The notes under the pieces were generated by a model that saw nothing but the letters and a program-made list of their open reading frames with translations, did no database searches and had not been told where the DNA came from. A stretch of DNA of 6,129 nucleotides, taken from Spirosoma sp. GTDB lineage: Bacteria; Bacteroidota; Bacteroidia; Cytophagales; Spirosomataceae. Below, in pieces: positions 1 through 5,965 of the stretch. The DNA lies in NCBI GenBank assembly GCA_025351545.1, contig JANXVQ010000317.1, positions 1 to 6,129 of the forward strand, written 5' to 3'. Numbering within the stretch: the stretch's first letter is position 1; every line of letters starts with the position of its first letter. A program made the translations under genes and the position numbers.

Positions 1-1317
1 ACGACTTAAATAAGGAATGGCTGAGTCGATGTCATTCCGCCGTTGGAAAATGCGACCCATTCGATACGTGTACTCTGCTTTTTCGATTGTTATCGGGAAT
101 TTAGCTTCATTGTACGGACGTAGATAAGCCAGGGCACTATCTGTAAAACCGCCATCGGAGGCAAGACGCGCCCGCATCAGTACTTTCTGGTTTGGTGAAG
201 CTCCTTTCTGTAAATACACTTCTGCAAACTTTTGTGCGGCCTTGTCCGACTCGACTGTCGTTCGGCCAACCATCGTAACGTTTTGTAAAAAAACCTGGGA
301 TTTAATGTCGGGTAAGCGAGCAGTTGCACCACCATCGGTTCTGTCGCTGGCTAGCCAATGGCAGAGAAATAATTTATAGTACGAGTCTTTCAGAAAGTTT
401 TGCCCCTTGTAGGTGTTCAGAAATTGTTGGAAATGAGCCGTTGCCGTTATGTATTCGCCTTTTTGTAGATAAATATCACCCAGAATATTTTCAATGGCTG
501 GCAGGTTCAGATAGTTTTTACCCGTGGGTCGTTTAGACAGATAAGCAAAGGCCTGTTCGCTGTGGCCATTTTTTTGCTCGATGGTTCCCCCAAAAAAGTG
601 TAACAGCAAGTTATCAGGATGTTCGCTCACTAAACGTTGCAAGTTTTTTCCGTCGACTGCGGTAAATTTCAGAACATAGGTTCGCACCATCAAATCAATC
701 AGTCGGGCTTCAAGTCCGAAGGTTGGGTCTTGCTGGGCGCGGTGTAGTTCCTGCTGCCCCTGTCGAACGTTGCCATGCAGACCGAGCAGGTTAGCTACCC
801 AAACGTAATTATTCGGCACGGAGCCAATCATGACGTGTAGCGTGCCAAGTGACTTATAGGTTGGCAGGAAATCAGGGAATCGCTTCTGATTTTCTGCCAG
901 CAGTTTATAAGCCCGAATGACATCCCAACTCGCACTCGTTTCCTTGCCGAATTTCAGCTTGACGAATGCCCAGTGAAGCCGCACTTCGGCTAGCAGCACG
1001 CGTTGCCAGGGAGAGGTGTCATCCATTTTTTTCAGCGCATCGATTCGCTCATCTTCCCGGTCGCTCAGGGTCGAAAATAGCCGATCGTCGTCGGAGGTGA
1101 CGAGTCTGAGCATATCAGTATAATCGTCCAGAAAAATGCGGATCCCATCGCCTGGCGATTCGTGAACCGATAGTGGCTGGGCAGGTTGAACCGTTAGTTT
1201 TTGCAGATCGACATAGGTCCGTTGCAAGCTCGGTGTCCAGACAAAATCCTGCGCCTGAACAATCAGCGTTCGTAACAGCAGCAGGACTGTAACAACGGCA
1301 AGGCGAATCATGGACAT
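1..1317 (-). CDS. Exported TPR-repeat protein, C-terminus outside the window
   Basis: The minus-strand frame stays open for 439 codons from ATG at 1317 to the left edge, so the C-terminus is missing. A second in-frame ATG at 1311 is equally plausible. The N-terminus is a signal peptide: a hydrophobic stretch rich in V and L at residues 7-20, then VQAQDF, with likely cleavage after about residue 22, so the protein is probably periplasmic or surface-exposed. The rest is helical and TPR-like, clearest at residues 274-305 (LGDIYLQKGEYITATAHF) and again at 414-439 (YRMGRIFQRRNDIDSA). Residues 165-185 (GSVPNNY, then NLLGLHGN) faintly recall the Iml2/TTC39 family of TPR proteins; that link is from memory and tentative. 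TPR domains usually act as protein-binding scaffolds, and no enzyme motif is visible. It is separated from the upstream operon by a terminator and an inverted repeat, so it needs its own promoter; no convincing one was found. Confidence 0.88.
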   Translation of the reverse strand, partial: MSMIRLAVVTVLLLLRTLIVQAQDFVWTPSLQRTYVDLQKLTVQPAQPLSVHESPGDGIRIFLDDYTDMLRLVTSDDDRLFSTLSDREDERIDALKKMDDTSPWQRVLLAEVRLHWAFVKLKFGKETSASWDVIRAYKLLAENQKRFPDFLPTYKSLGTLHVMIGSVPNNYVWVANLLGLHGNVRQGQQELHRAQQDPTFGLEARLIDLMVRTYVLKFTAVDGKNLQRLVSEHPDNLLLHFFGGTIEQKNGHSEQAFAYLSKRPTGKNYLNLPAIENILGDIYLQKGEYITATAHFQQFLNTYKGQNFLKDSYYKLFLCHWLASDRTDGGATARLPDIKSQVFLQNVTMVGRTTVESDKAAQKFAEVYLQKGASPNQKVLMRARLASDGGFTDSALAYLRPYNEAKFPITIEKAEYTYRMGRIFQRRNDIDSAIPYLSR

Positions 1318-1355
1318 AGATATGACTAATTCAGAGTAAGTTACGTACCAAAGCA

Positions 1356-1455
1356 AAAATTTCAACCACAGAAACACAGAGAACGCAGAGCTTCAAACGT
1401 TAAAAATCTATCCTTTACACCTCTGTATTCTCTATGCCTCTGTGGTTGAAATTTT
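1356..1455. repeat. Imperfect inverted repeat of CACAGAG-like units
   Basis: Two 35-bp arms (1356-1390 and 1421-1455) match as reverse complements at 30 of 35 positions, with the outer 17 bp (AAAATTTCAACCACAGA) perfect and a 30-bp spacer between. Each arm is made of loose 9-bp units (AACCACAGA, AACACAGAG, AACGCAGAG). It lies between the terminator of the zinc-ribbon gene and the start of the TPR gene, so it may be transcribed as part of the TPR leader and could fold into a long hairpin. Sequences of this AACCACAGAG type are, as I recall, dispersed in intergenic regions of many unrelated bacteria. No transposase lies inside, so a REP-like or MITE-like dispersed element is the best guess. Confidence 0.75.
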
Positions 1456-1476
1456 CTTTAATACTTGGCACAAAAA

Positions 1477-1490
1477 AACGGCCGGCCGTT
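1477..1490. other. 14-bp GC-rich perfect palindrome
   Basis: The sequence AACGGCCGGCCGTT is self-complementary. It lies between the CACAGAG repeat and the terminator. It could be a protein-binding site or just a by-product of the neighbouring repeats; no function can be assigned. Confidence 0.3.
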
Positions 1491-1497
1491 CGTATAG

Positions 1498-1539
1498 ATA
1501 CTAAAAAAAGGTCGCCACATGGCGACCTTTTTTTAGTAT
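1498..1539 (-). terminator. Rho-independent terminator of the nif3-like/zinc-ribbon operon
   Basis: A perfect 19-nt inverted repeat (1498-1516 with 1521-1539) encloses a 4-nt loop, ACAT. The GC core GGTCGCC/GGCGACC is flanked by seven A on one side and seven T on the other, so it can terminate transcription in both directions. It begins 15 bp after the stop codon of the minus-strand zinc-ribbon gene. No plus-strand gene reads into it, so its main job is to end the operon and insulate the downstream TPR gene. Confidence 0.92.
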
Positions 1540-1554
1540 CCGGGTTGGCAATGA

Positions 1555-2313
1555 CTACCGACCACGGCCCGTTAGAGCTGGTTCAGGGACACCTTCGACA
1601 TCGGCGAAAATCCGGCCGCAATGTTCGCAGACGATGATTTTCTTTTTGTCTTTAATGTCTGCCTGGCGTTGGGGTGGCACCACATTGAAGCAACCTCCGC
1701 AGGCTCCGCGTTTCACCATAACAACGGCCAAACCGTTGAGTGCGTTGCCCCGAATCTTTTTGTACGAGTTTAACAAACGCGGCTCAATGATCGTCAATGC
1801 CTGTTGATCACGTTGCTTAATGATTTCCTTCTCTTCTTCCTGGCTTTCAGACGTAATCTGGTCCAGTTCCTGCTTTTTAGCTTTCAGGTCTTCTTTCCGT
1901 TCGTTGAGAGCAGCCTGAGTCGTTTTTATTTCTTCTTCTTTGCCCCGAACCCGGAATTGAGATTCGTTACCACGCTTTTCAACCAGTTCAATTTCGAGCG
2001 ATTGTAATTCTATTTCTTTCGAAATGGCGTCAAACTCGCGGTTGTTACGGACGTTCATTTGCTGATCTTTGTACTTAGTGATCAGCTTTTCGGCGTCTTT
2101 CTTGGCCACGCGATTACGTTCAATTTCTTCTTCCAGCGTCTTAATTTCACTCTGAAACTTGCCAATCCGGGTTTCAAAGCCAGCGATATCGTCTTCAAGG
2201 TCACGGACTTCTTCGGGCAAGCCACCTCGAATTTTAATGAGTTCGTCAAGTTGAGAATCAAGGGATTGCAGTTTCAGAAGAGCGTCTAATTTTTGCGCAA
2301 TCGTCAGTTCCAT
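1555..2313 (-). CDS. Coiled-coil protein with C-terminal C4 zinc ribbon (DUF164/zf-RING_7 family)
   Basis: This 252-aa protein has a long charged helical region, about residues 10-175, rich in E, K, Q and L with heptad character and predicted to form an antiparallel coiled-coil hairpin. A short zinc ribbon follows, with CGGC at 205-208 and CEHC at 229-232 supplying four cysteines for one zinc. The layout and length match the family that includes Helicobacter HP0958 and Chlamydia CT398. Members have been linked to nucleic-acid binding or to partner-protein scaffolding, but the role in Bacteroidota is unknown. The protein is cytoplasmic, with no signal peptide. It follows the nif3-like gene by 17 bp on the same strand and is probably cotranscribed with it. 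The ATG at 2313 is the natural start, with no strong Shine-Dalgarno sequence ahead of it, as is usual in this phylum. The C-terminal tail after the ribbon is short and ends in GRGR. Confidence 0.93.
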   Translation of the reverse strand: MELTIAQKLDALLKLQSLDSQLDELIKIRGGLPEEVRDLEDDIAGFETRIGKFQSEIKTLEEEIERNRVAKKDAEKLITKYKDQQMNVRNNREFDAISKEIELQSLEIELVEKRGNESQFRVRGKEEEIKTTQAALNERKEDLKAKKQELDQITSESQEEEKEIIKQRDQQALTIIEPRLLNSYKKIRGNALNGLAVVMVKRGACGGCFNVVPPQRQADIKDKKKIIVCEHCGRIFADVEGVPEPALTGRGR

Positions 2314-2330
2314 TCGGAATGTAGTTAGTG

Positions 2331-3431
2331 CTATATGAAGTATCGAACCGGATTCGTGTCCGTTACTGATAAAATTACCGCAAAAGTAGTGAATTTTTCT
2401 GCTAAATGCCCACGAATCAAGTCTTTCGTAAAGACTTCGCTTTCATAGTGCCCAATATCGCAGATACCAATACGACCTTCAGCATCGAAAAACTCGTGAT
2501 ATTTGTAATCGGCAGTCACAAAAACGTCGGCTTCGGCACGCAGGGCATCGGGCAAAAGAAAACTACCAACGCCCCCGCATACCGCTATACGCCTGATGGG
2601 ACAATTGGGAAGGGGCGTATACCGAATTAGATTTAGGCTCATGTGTTCCTTCAAGTACGCAAGCCACGACTCACCGGTTAATGCATCCGGCAACTCGCCC
2701 ACTGCACCGGAACCGACCTCCTGATGCAGATTATCTAAAGCCGTCAGGTAATAAGGCACTTCGTCGTACGGGTGCGTCTGGCGGAGAGCGGTTAAAAGTT
2801 GACCCTGCTGGTGCGTCGGAATAATCACCTCAATCCGATTTTCGGCCTCTTCGTGGTATTTTCCTATTTCACCAATTACCGGCCGGGCATTATCACCGGC
2901 CTGAAACGTTCCCGTACCACTAGTACGAAAACTGCAATTTTTGTATTCTCCAATTTGACCCGCCCCGGCTGCGTAAAGGGCGTCCAATACCCGTTGTGTA
3001 TCGACTACGGGTACAAACGTGACCAATTTTGTTAACAGCTGCGTTTTTGGAGATAGTATCCTGACATTTTTCAGGTTTAACTTCTCCGCAATTTTAAAAT
3101 TAACACCCCCTGCCACATTGTCTAAATTGGTATGGGCCGCGTAGAGCGCAACATCATTTTTTATAGCCTTGATAACTGTCCGCTCAACATAGGTTTTACC
3201 GTTCAGTTTTTTCAGGCCCTTGAAAACTATTGGATGGTGCGCTACAATCACATTGCAACCCTTGGCAATGGCTTCATCAACAACCGCTTCGGTAACGTCG
3301 AGCGTGACCAAAACGCCTGTGATGTCAGTGTTTGGATCGCCCACAAGTAAGCCTACATTGTCGTAAGATTCCTGATAAGCGAGGGGAGCCAATGCTTCTA
3401 TGTGAGCAGCGAGATGGCGGATTTTGGTCAT
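2331..3431 (-). CDS. Nif3-like dinuclear metal-center protein (YbgI/NIF3 family, long form with insert domain)
   Basis: At 366 aa this is the long form of the family; the short form, such as E. coli YbgI, is about 250 aa. The metal-binding residues are present: AHHP with H65 and H66, HTNLD with D104, and GHYESE with H328 and E332, corresponding to the residues that hold two metal ions in YbgI. Between the halves, about residues 130-235, lies the insert typical of long members, a PII/CutA-like domain ending near THPYDEVPYY. Family structures are hexameric rings; the biochemical function is not settled, and metal-dependent hydrolase and metal-chaperone roles have both been proposed. The protein is cytoplasmic. 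It is the first gene of a two-gene minus-strand operon with the zinc-ribbon gene, a pairing seen in many bacteria. A weak promoter may lie upstream: TTG at 3503-3505 and TAATTTG at 3473-3479 on the minus strand, one base short of the usual -7 spacing. The start at 3431 gives the expected MTKIRHLAAHIE N-terminus. Confidence 0.96.
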   Translation of the reverse strand: MTKIRHLAAHIEALAPLAYQESYDNVGLLVGDPNTDITGVLVTLDVTEAVVDEAIAKGCNVIVAHHPIVFKGLKKLNGKTYVERTVIKAIKNDVALYAAHTNLDNVAGGVNFKIAEKLNLKNVRILSPKTQLLTKLVTFVPVVDTQRVLDALYAAGAGQIGEYKNCSFRTSGTGTFQAGDNARPVIGEIGKYHEEAENRIEVIIPTHQQGQLLTALRQTHPYDEVPYYLTALDNLHQEVGSGAVGELPDALTGESWLAYLKEHMSLNLIRYTPLPNCPIRRIAVCGGVGSFLLPDALRAEADVFVTADYKYHEFFDAEGRIGICDIGHYESEVFTKDLIRGHLAEKFTTFAVILSVTDTNPVRYFI

Positions 3432-3836
3432 AACGACGAAGAACGATGAATAAGTTGGTAAACGTTGCTCCGCAAATTACAGAATCTGACGATTTGATTA
3501 GACAACAAGCTTCTAGCCGAACAGTCTATCTCTGATTATTAACTATGAATGACTATGCTCTGCAATACGGCTCATAAACTTGCGCTGACATTTTCTGGCG
3601 TTGACGAGTCTTGATTTGCCAGTCAATCCCGACACTCCCTATTCGCGTATATATCCACCCTATGCTTTTCTTTTCAAATGCTCAAGCCATCCCGCAATGG
3701 GACGGCCTGATCCATTCTTGCTGTCAATCTATTTCCTTTCTGCCATGATTTTTAATTAAAATGTTCTAAAATTTTCTCGCTGGAATCTAACTATTAACTA
3801 AATTCGTATATACTATATAACCATTTATCTATCCAT
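3432..3836. other. Divergent intergenic region between nif3-like and LytTR genes
   Basis: This 405-bp stretch holds no convincing gene. It must contain the minus-strand promoter of the nif3-like operon and the plus-strand promoter of the LytTR gene. Visible structure includes a GC-rich hairpin (3686-3706), the 12-bp palindrome TTTTAATTAAAA at 3750-3761, and a strongly AT-rich run up to the LytTR start. A -7-like TAAATTCG sits at 3799-3806 but has no TTG at the right distance. The longest ATG-led frame noticed here (3446-3535, 29 codons) overlaps the nif3-like promoter area and is probably chance. Confidence 0.6.
3686..3706 (-). other. GC-rich hairpin upstream of the LytTR gene
   Basis: Read on the minus strand, GCCGTCCC (3706-3699) pairs with GGGATGGC (3693-3686) across a 5-nt loop, with one G-U pair. 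On the plus strand the same position is an A-C mismatch, so an RNA would fold better from the minus strand. No T-run follows on either side, so it is not a standard terminator. It could be part of a small RNA or an operator, but no function is shown. Confidence 0.35.
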
Positions 3837-4238
3837 ATGGCGTTTTACTCTAACCATTTGCCAATAGTTGAACCCGATCTTCTTGCTTGGCCACCTCTGC
3901 GCGTATATTTGACAGGCACGGGTGCCCAGTGGATTCCTATTGCTGATTTAATGTATTTAGAGGGCGAAGCAAGTTATACCTGGCTACAATGGGAAAATGG
4001 GCATCGGTTACTGGTGCCCTATACGCTCAAATCGTTTGAGGCTAAGCTGCCATCGACTTGGTTTATACGACTACATCGCCGTCACCTGGTAAATCGTCGG
4101 TTTATTAACCGGGTTGATAATGACCTTAACGGCCCATGCGTTTATTTGACTACAGGCATGAGATACCCGGTCTCTCGTCGTCGCTGGCCATTAGTTTACC
4201 AGCAAATGGGATGCTCCAAAGGACTTCTTAACTACTAA
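3837..4238 (+). CDS. Stand-alone LytTR-type DNA-binding transcriptional regulator
   Basis: Nearly all of this 133-aa protein is one LytTR domain, about residues 31-124. Characteristic features are IPIADLMYLEGEASYTWL (33-50), the TLKSFEAKLP segment (63-72), the hallmark FIRLHRRHLVNRRFINRV (76-93) and YPVSRRRW near 110-117. LytTR domains bind DNA through beta-strand loops, usually at pairs of short direct repeats. Most are fused to a response-regulator receiver domain; here the 30 residues before the domain are too short for a receiver, so the protein cannot be phosphorylated in the usual way. Single-domain LytTR proteins are common in Cytophagales. The N-terminus shows no signal peptide or membrane segment. 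No histidine kinase lies in the window. The next gene is convergent, so this gene appears to be monocistronic, and its targets, possibly including its own promoter, are unknown. Confidence 0.95.
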   Translation: MAFYSNHLPIVEPDLLAWPPLRVYLTGTGAQWIPIADLMYLEGEASYTWLQWENGHRLLVPYTLKSFEAKLPSTWFIRLHRRHLVNRRFINRVDNDLNGPCVYLTTGMRYPVSRRRWPLVYQQMGCSKGLLNY

Positions 4239-4332
4239 TCCAACTGGATTTTAGTACTGACCGGGCCATTCTTCGTTTATAAAAGCTAACTATTGCCGTT
4301 AAGGTTGGTTGCATAATAATGGCTCTAACTAA

Positions 4333-4539
4333 CTAATAAAGAGTGATCTCTCCCGTGGAACCAATGCAAAATTCATCGTCAAACTGTACACTTTTGACGC
4401 TGGAGTCCCTTACACCGGGATGCTCTTTTTGAAACCGCATGGCAGCATTTTCTTCGCTAATATTTAAGTAAGCTTTTTTCCACGGCTTTGGTGTAATGGA
4501 GCCGTATCCGGTGACAATTACAAGTGTGTTGCCTGCCAT
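4333..4539 (-). CDS. Small orphan protein, 68 aa, function unknown
   Basis: I do not recognise the family. The frame encodes 68 residues: a hydrophobic start (NTLVIVTGYGS, 4-14), a basic PKPWKKAY segment (18-24), a likely helix (ISEENAAMRFQKEHPG, 27-42) and an acidic end with QFDDEFCIG at 52-60. The N-terminal hydrophobic run is too short and glycine-containing for a membrane helix, so a small cytoplasmic alpha/beta fold is likely. Evidence that it is real: a protein-like composition, a well-placed promoter-like pair just upstream (4554-4585), and intergenic DNA around it with no longer gene in another frame. It is convergent with the LytTR gene, stop to stop across 94 bp, and I saw no clear terminator in that gap. 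Whether the regulator controls it cannot be judged. Confidence 0.7.
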   Translation of the reverse strand: MAGNTLVIVTGYGSITPKPWKKAYLNISEENAAMRFQKEHPGVRDSSVKSVQFDDEFCIGSTGEITLY

Positions 4540-4553
4540 GACTGAAAATTGGT

Positions 4554-4585
4554 TAAATGTATATGAATATACGCCTTATTTTCAA
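4554..4585 (-). promoter_or_regulatory. Bacteroidota-type -33/-7 promoter candidate for the 68-aa gene
   Basis: On the minus strand, TTG (4585-4583) is followed after 21 bp by TACATTTA (4561-4554), seven of eight matches to the TAnnTTTG -7 consensus. Transcription would start about 10 nt before the ATG at 4539, giving a very short leader. A small inverted repeat (GTATAT, GA, ATATAC at 4559-4572) overlaps the upstream edge of the -7 box and could be an operator, though such AT-rich repeats arise easily by chance. Confidence 0.5.
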
Positions 4586-4693
4586 CTCTAATCTCAATTC
4601 CAGTAACAGGGTTGAAGAAGAAGTAGCAATTATATCTACTTGCCAATACAGGCAGTCATGTTTTAAAATATTCGCCGAATAAAATAAGAGTAG

Positions 4694-4737
4694 AATCCAT
4701 GAGGGCGAGGCAGTTGCGTAACTGCCCTATTGGGATT
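4694..4737. other. Nested inverted repeat, possible structured RNA or protein site
   Basis: An inner stem GGCAGTT/AACTGCC (4709-4715 with 4720-4726, loop GCGT) lies inside an outer AATCC/GGATT pair (4694-4698 with 4733-4737). An alternative stem AGGGC/GCCCT (4702-4706 with 4724-4728) competes with the inner one. No T-run follows, so it is not an intrinsic terminator. It may be a structured RNA segment or a binding site. Confidence 0.4.
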
Positions 4738-4876
4738 GCCTGGGTGATATGTGTCTCAAAAACAAAACCGCCTGTTGGTAAAGGAGATCTTAATGGGTTG
4801 ATACGAAGAAATCAACTGATTTTCCAGTGGCGAACCAGTGAAAAACTTTCTTCTTTATCCAGTCATACTTACAACT

Positions 4877-4900
4877 GAGGCAAGGGACTGGATTTGCCTC
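4877..4900 (+). other. Hairpin with weak terminator character
   Basis: GAGGCAA (4877-4883) pairs with TTGCCTC (4894-4900) over a 10-nt loop, followed by TTTACAATTC. The tail is poor in T, so it would be at best a weak plus-strand terminator, and no certain gene reads into it. If a small RNA is made from 4700 onward, this would be a natural 3' end. Confidence 0.35.
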
Positions 4901-5005
4901 TTTACAATTCTAAATTTTACGCTTACATACTTATTCGACCTACTCACTACTTATATTTTTGAGAGAAATTTTTTTAGTTTCTGACTCAATATTTTTTCAC
5001 CAAAG

Positions 5006-5037
5006 TTGTTATTGAATAAGCTTTTTATTTATCTTTA
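5006..5037 (+). promoter_or_regulatory. Bacteroidota-type -33/-7 promoter candidate for the 121-aa gene
   Basis: TTG (5006-5008) is followed after 21 bp by TATCTTTA (5030-5037), seven of eight matches to TAnnTTTG. The predicted start of transcription is near 5044, leaving a leader of about 20 nt that contains a small AACAT/ATGTT hairpin (5050-5063) immediately before the ATG. Spacing and final A are the same as in the promoter candidate of the 68-aa gene. Confidence 0.5.
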
Positions 5038-5065
5038 TGTTTCAACTAAAACATAAAAATGTTAC

Positions 5066-5431
5066 ATGTCAAACATAGAAAAGGAGATAGATACCTTTAT
5101 TTCACAGGGTCTAATTCGATACATGCTTTATACTGATGTTAATCGTAGACGCGCTACACAGGTGGGGGTCGATACCTGGGTTGATCGTAAAACGATTTTT
5201 GGCGATAAGTACGATTATGGTACAAAGCATGAACTATTATTTAATGAGATTGACGACGAGCCAGGCCGCTATATTGTAGCAATGATACCTTATATACGTC
5301 AGGCCCCGCATCCAGAAACAGAGGGTAAGACTATACCAATACGACTCATTTACTTAACATCGGTTGCTTTATGGCCGTTTTTTGATCCCATATCCGGTGA
5401 TGCACTCAACATGGCCATGCTTCCAGAATAA
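5066..5431 (+). CDS. Orphan protein, 121 aa, function unknown
   Basis: I do not recognise this family. The ATG at 5066 is the first after an in-frame stop at 5054, so the start is well bounded. The protein opens with a probable helix (EKEIDTFISQGLIRYML, 5-21), continues through a charged middle with WVDRKTIFGDKYDYGTKHELLF (38-59, in two parts) and an acidic NEIDDEPG turn, then alternates hydrophobic strands (RYIVAMIPYI, 68-77; IPIRLIYLTSVALWPFF, 90-106) and ends in MLPE. It has no signal peptide, no cysteine motif and no obvious catalytic signature; a soluble alpha/beta protein is likely. It has its own promoter candidate and a strong terminator 116 bp after the stop, so it is probably a monocistronic, functioning gene. 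Its AT-rich setting resembles accessory DNA. Confidence 0.75.
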   Translation: MSNIEKEIDTFISQGLIRYMLYTDVNRRRATQVGVDTWVDRKTIFGDKYDYGTKHELLFNEIDDEPGRYIVAMIPYIRQAPHPETEGKTIPIRLIYLTSVALWPFFDPISGDALNMAMLPE

Positions 5432-5684
5432 GCTGCATGGCTACTATACATCCCCTATATTATAACCTCGTCTTAACGTAACTGCTTTATTCGTGATATA
5501 TCTTTAAATTAACAATAAGTAATGTTGAACATCATGTGTAGTAGATAAACGTCGGTTCCTTTGGAGTCGGCGTTTTTTATTTTTCTTGCACCAGATGGCT
5601 ACTGAATCTACTAGTAGCTTACGGGAGAAGAGGTTATATCAACCTTTGGGGTGCGCGAGCCTGACGCGATCTATGGGCAAGACA
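5432..5684. other. Non-coding stretch after the 121-aa gene
   Basis: Apart from the terminator at 5548-5578 and the doubtful remnant from 5618, nothing is supported here. The 9-mer ATGGCTACT occurs twice (5436-5444 and 5594-5602) on either side of the terminator, which may be chance. A small AGGTT/AACCT hairpin at 5631-5645 lies downstream of the 61-aa minus-strand frame and lacks a proper T-run. Confidence 0.5.
5548..5578 (+). terminator. Rho-independent terminator after the 121-aa gene
   Basis: AACGTCGGTTCC (5548-5559) pairs along its full length with GGAGTCGGCGTT (5563-5574), with three G-U pairs and a TTT loop, and is followed by a T-run. Because the G-U pairs form only in the plus-strand RNA, termination is directed to the plus strand. 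It would close the transcript of the 121-aa gene with a 3' leader-like tail of about 116 nt. Confidence 0.85.
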
Positions 5685-5749
5685 TCACGAAAGAACCCAT
5701 AATATTATTCCGACGAGTGTTAGAAGTGAACCAGTCAGGAGTGCTATAG
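5618..5749 (+). pseudogene. Possible start-less gene remnant, protein-like 43-codon frame
   Basis: The plus-strand frame after two consecutive TAG stops (5612-5617) and ending at TAG 5747 reads as a plausible protein tail, including VREPDAIYGQDITKEP and LFRRVLEVNQSG, but has no ATG. It could be the C-terminus of a gene destroyed by insertion or deletion near the transposase, or an antisense shadow of the 61-aa minus-strand frame, which it overlaps by about 65 bp. No family is recognised. Confidence 0.2.
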
Positions 5750-5870
5750 CATTCATGCATGTGGGGACGGATTCGTCTCGCTCCCTGGCGGTCATATCCG
5801 GGTGAAATGCAAAAACCTGTTCGACAAGTAATCGAACAAGATTTTCTCTTAGTGACTCATATGCTACCAT
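5685..5870 (-). CDS. Possible small single-pass membrane protein, 61 aa
   Basis: The ATG at 5870 follows an in-frame TGA a few codons upstream and is preceded by AGAAAAG, a possible weak ribosome site. The product has an amphipathic N-terminal half (ESLRENLVRLLVEQVFAFHP, 5-24), a charged TARERDES segment (27-34), then a C-terminal hydrophobic helix of about 20 residues (AIALLTGSLLTLVGIILWVL, 41-60) that would make a tail-anchored membrane protein. I do not recognise a family. Competing plus-strand frames overlap it (5618-5749 and 5759-5965), so coding is not certain; the minus-strand product looks the most natural of the three. No clear promoter was found. Confidence 0.45.
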   Translation of the reverse strand: MVAYESLRENLVRLLVEQVFAFHPDMTARERDESVPTCMNAIALLTGSLLTLVGIILWVLS

Positions 5871-5965
5871 CTTTTCTATTCATAATCTTATTTATAACTA
5901 TTAGACTGAGTGTATACATTTTAGGTACTATTATTTCTAAAAATAATTTTACTGTTGCTGATTAG

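Larger units (their letters stand above)
4540..5065. other. 526-bp intergenic region with hairpins and two outward promoters
   Basis: The 68-aa and 121-aa genes diverge from this region, and promoter candidates sit at both ends. Between them are two hairpins (about 4694-4737 and 4877-4900), the close direct repeat CCAGTG-GCGAA-CCAGTG (near 4826-4842), and very AT-rich DNA from about 4905 onward. A 59-codon ATG-led frame (4699-4878) exists but its product does not look like a natural protein and its start lies within the first hairpin. A small untranslated RNA or the remnant of a lost gene is possible. Confidence 0.55.

Noticed and set aside
1804..2289. Plus-strand frames rich in F and L opposite the zinc-ribbon gene
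   Set aside because: They are antisense images of the E/K-rich coiled-coil codons and have no independent support.
3446..3535. 29-codon plus-strand frame just upstream of the nif3-like gene
   Set aside because: Very short, overlaps the expected promoter of the nif3-like gene and shows no motif; likely chance.
3787..4294. 9-mer CTAACTATT on both sides of the LytTR gene (3787-3795 and 4286-4294), considered as an attachment or regulator site
   Set aside because: A 9-bp AT-rich match is easily expected by chance, and no longer flanking similarity is present.
4694..4737. Possible integron-type recombination site
   Set aside because: The palindrome lacks the paired conserved core sites of such elements and no integrase or cassette array is nearby.
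4699..4878. 59-codon plus-strand frame starting with ATG inside the 4694-4737 hairpin
   Set aside because: The product shows no convincing domain, composition is irregular, the start lies within a stable hairpin and no promoter is visible just upstream.
5759..5965. 68-codon plus-strand frame with a hydrophobic C-terminal half
   Set aside because: Its first half is antisense to the more natural 61-aa minus-strand frame, and the hydrophobic part comes from AT-rich DNA; no promoter or ribosome site seen.
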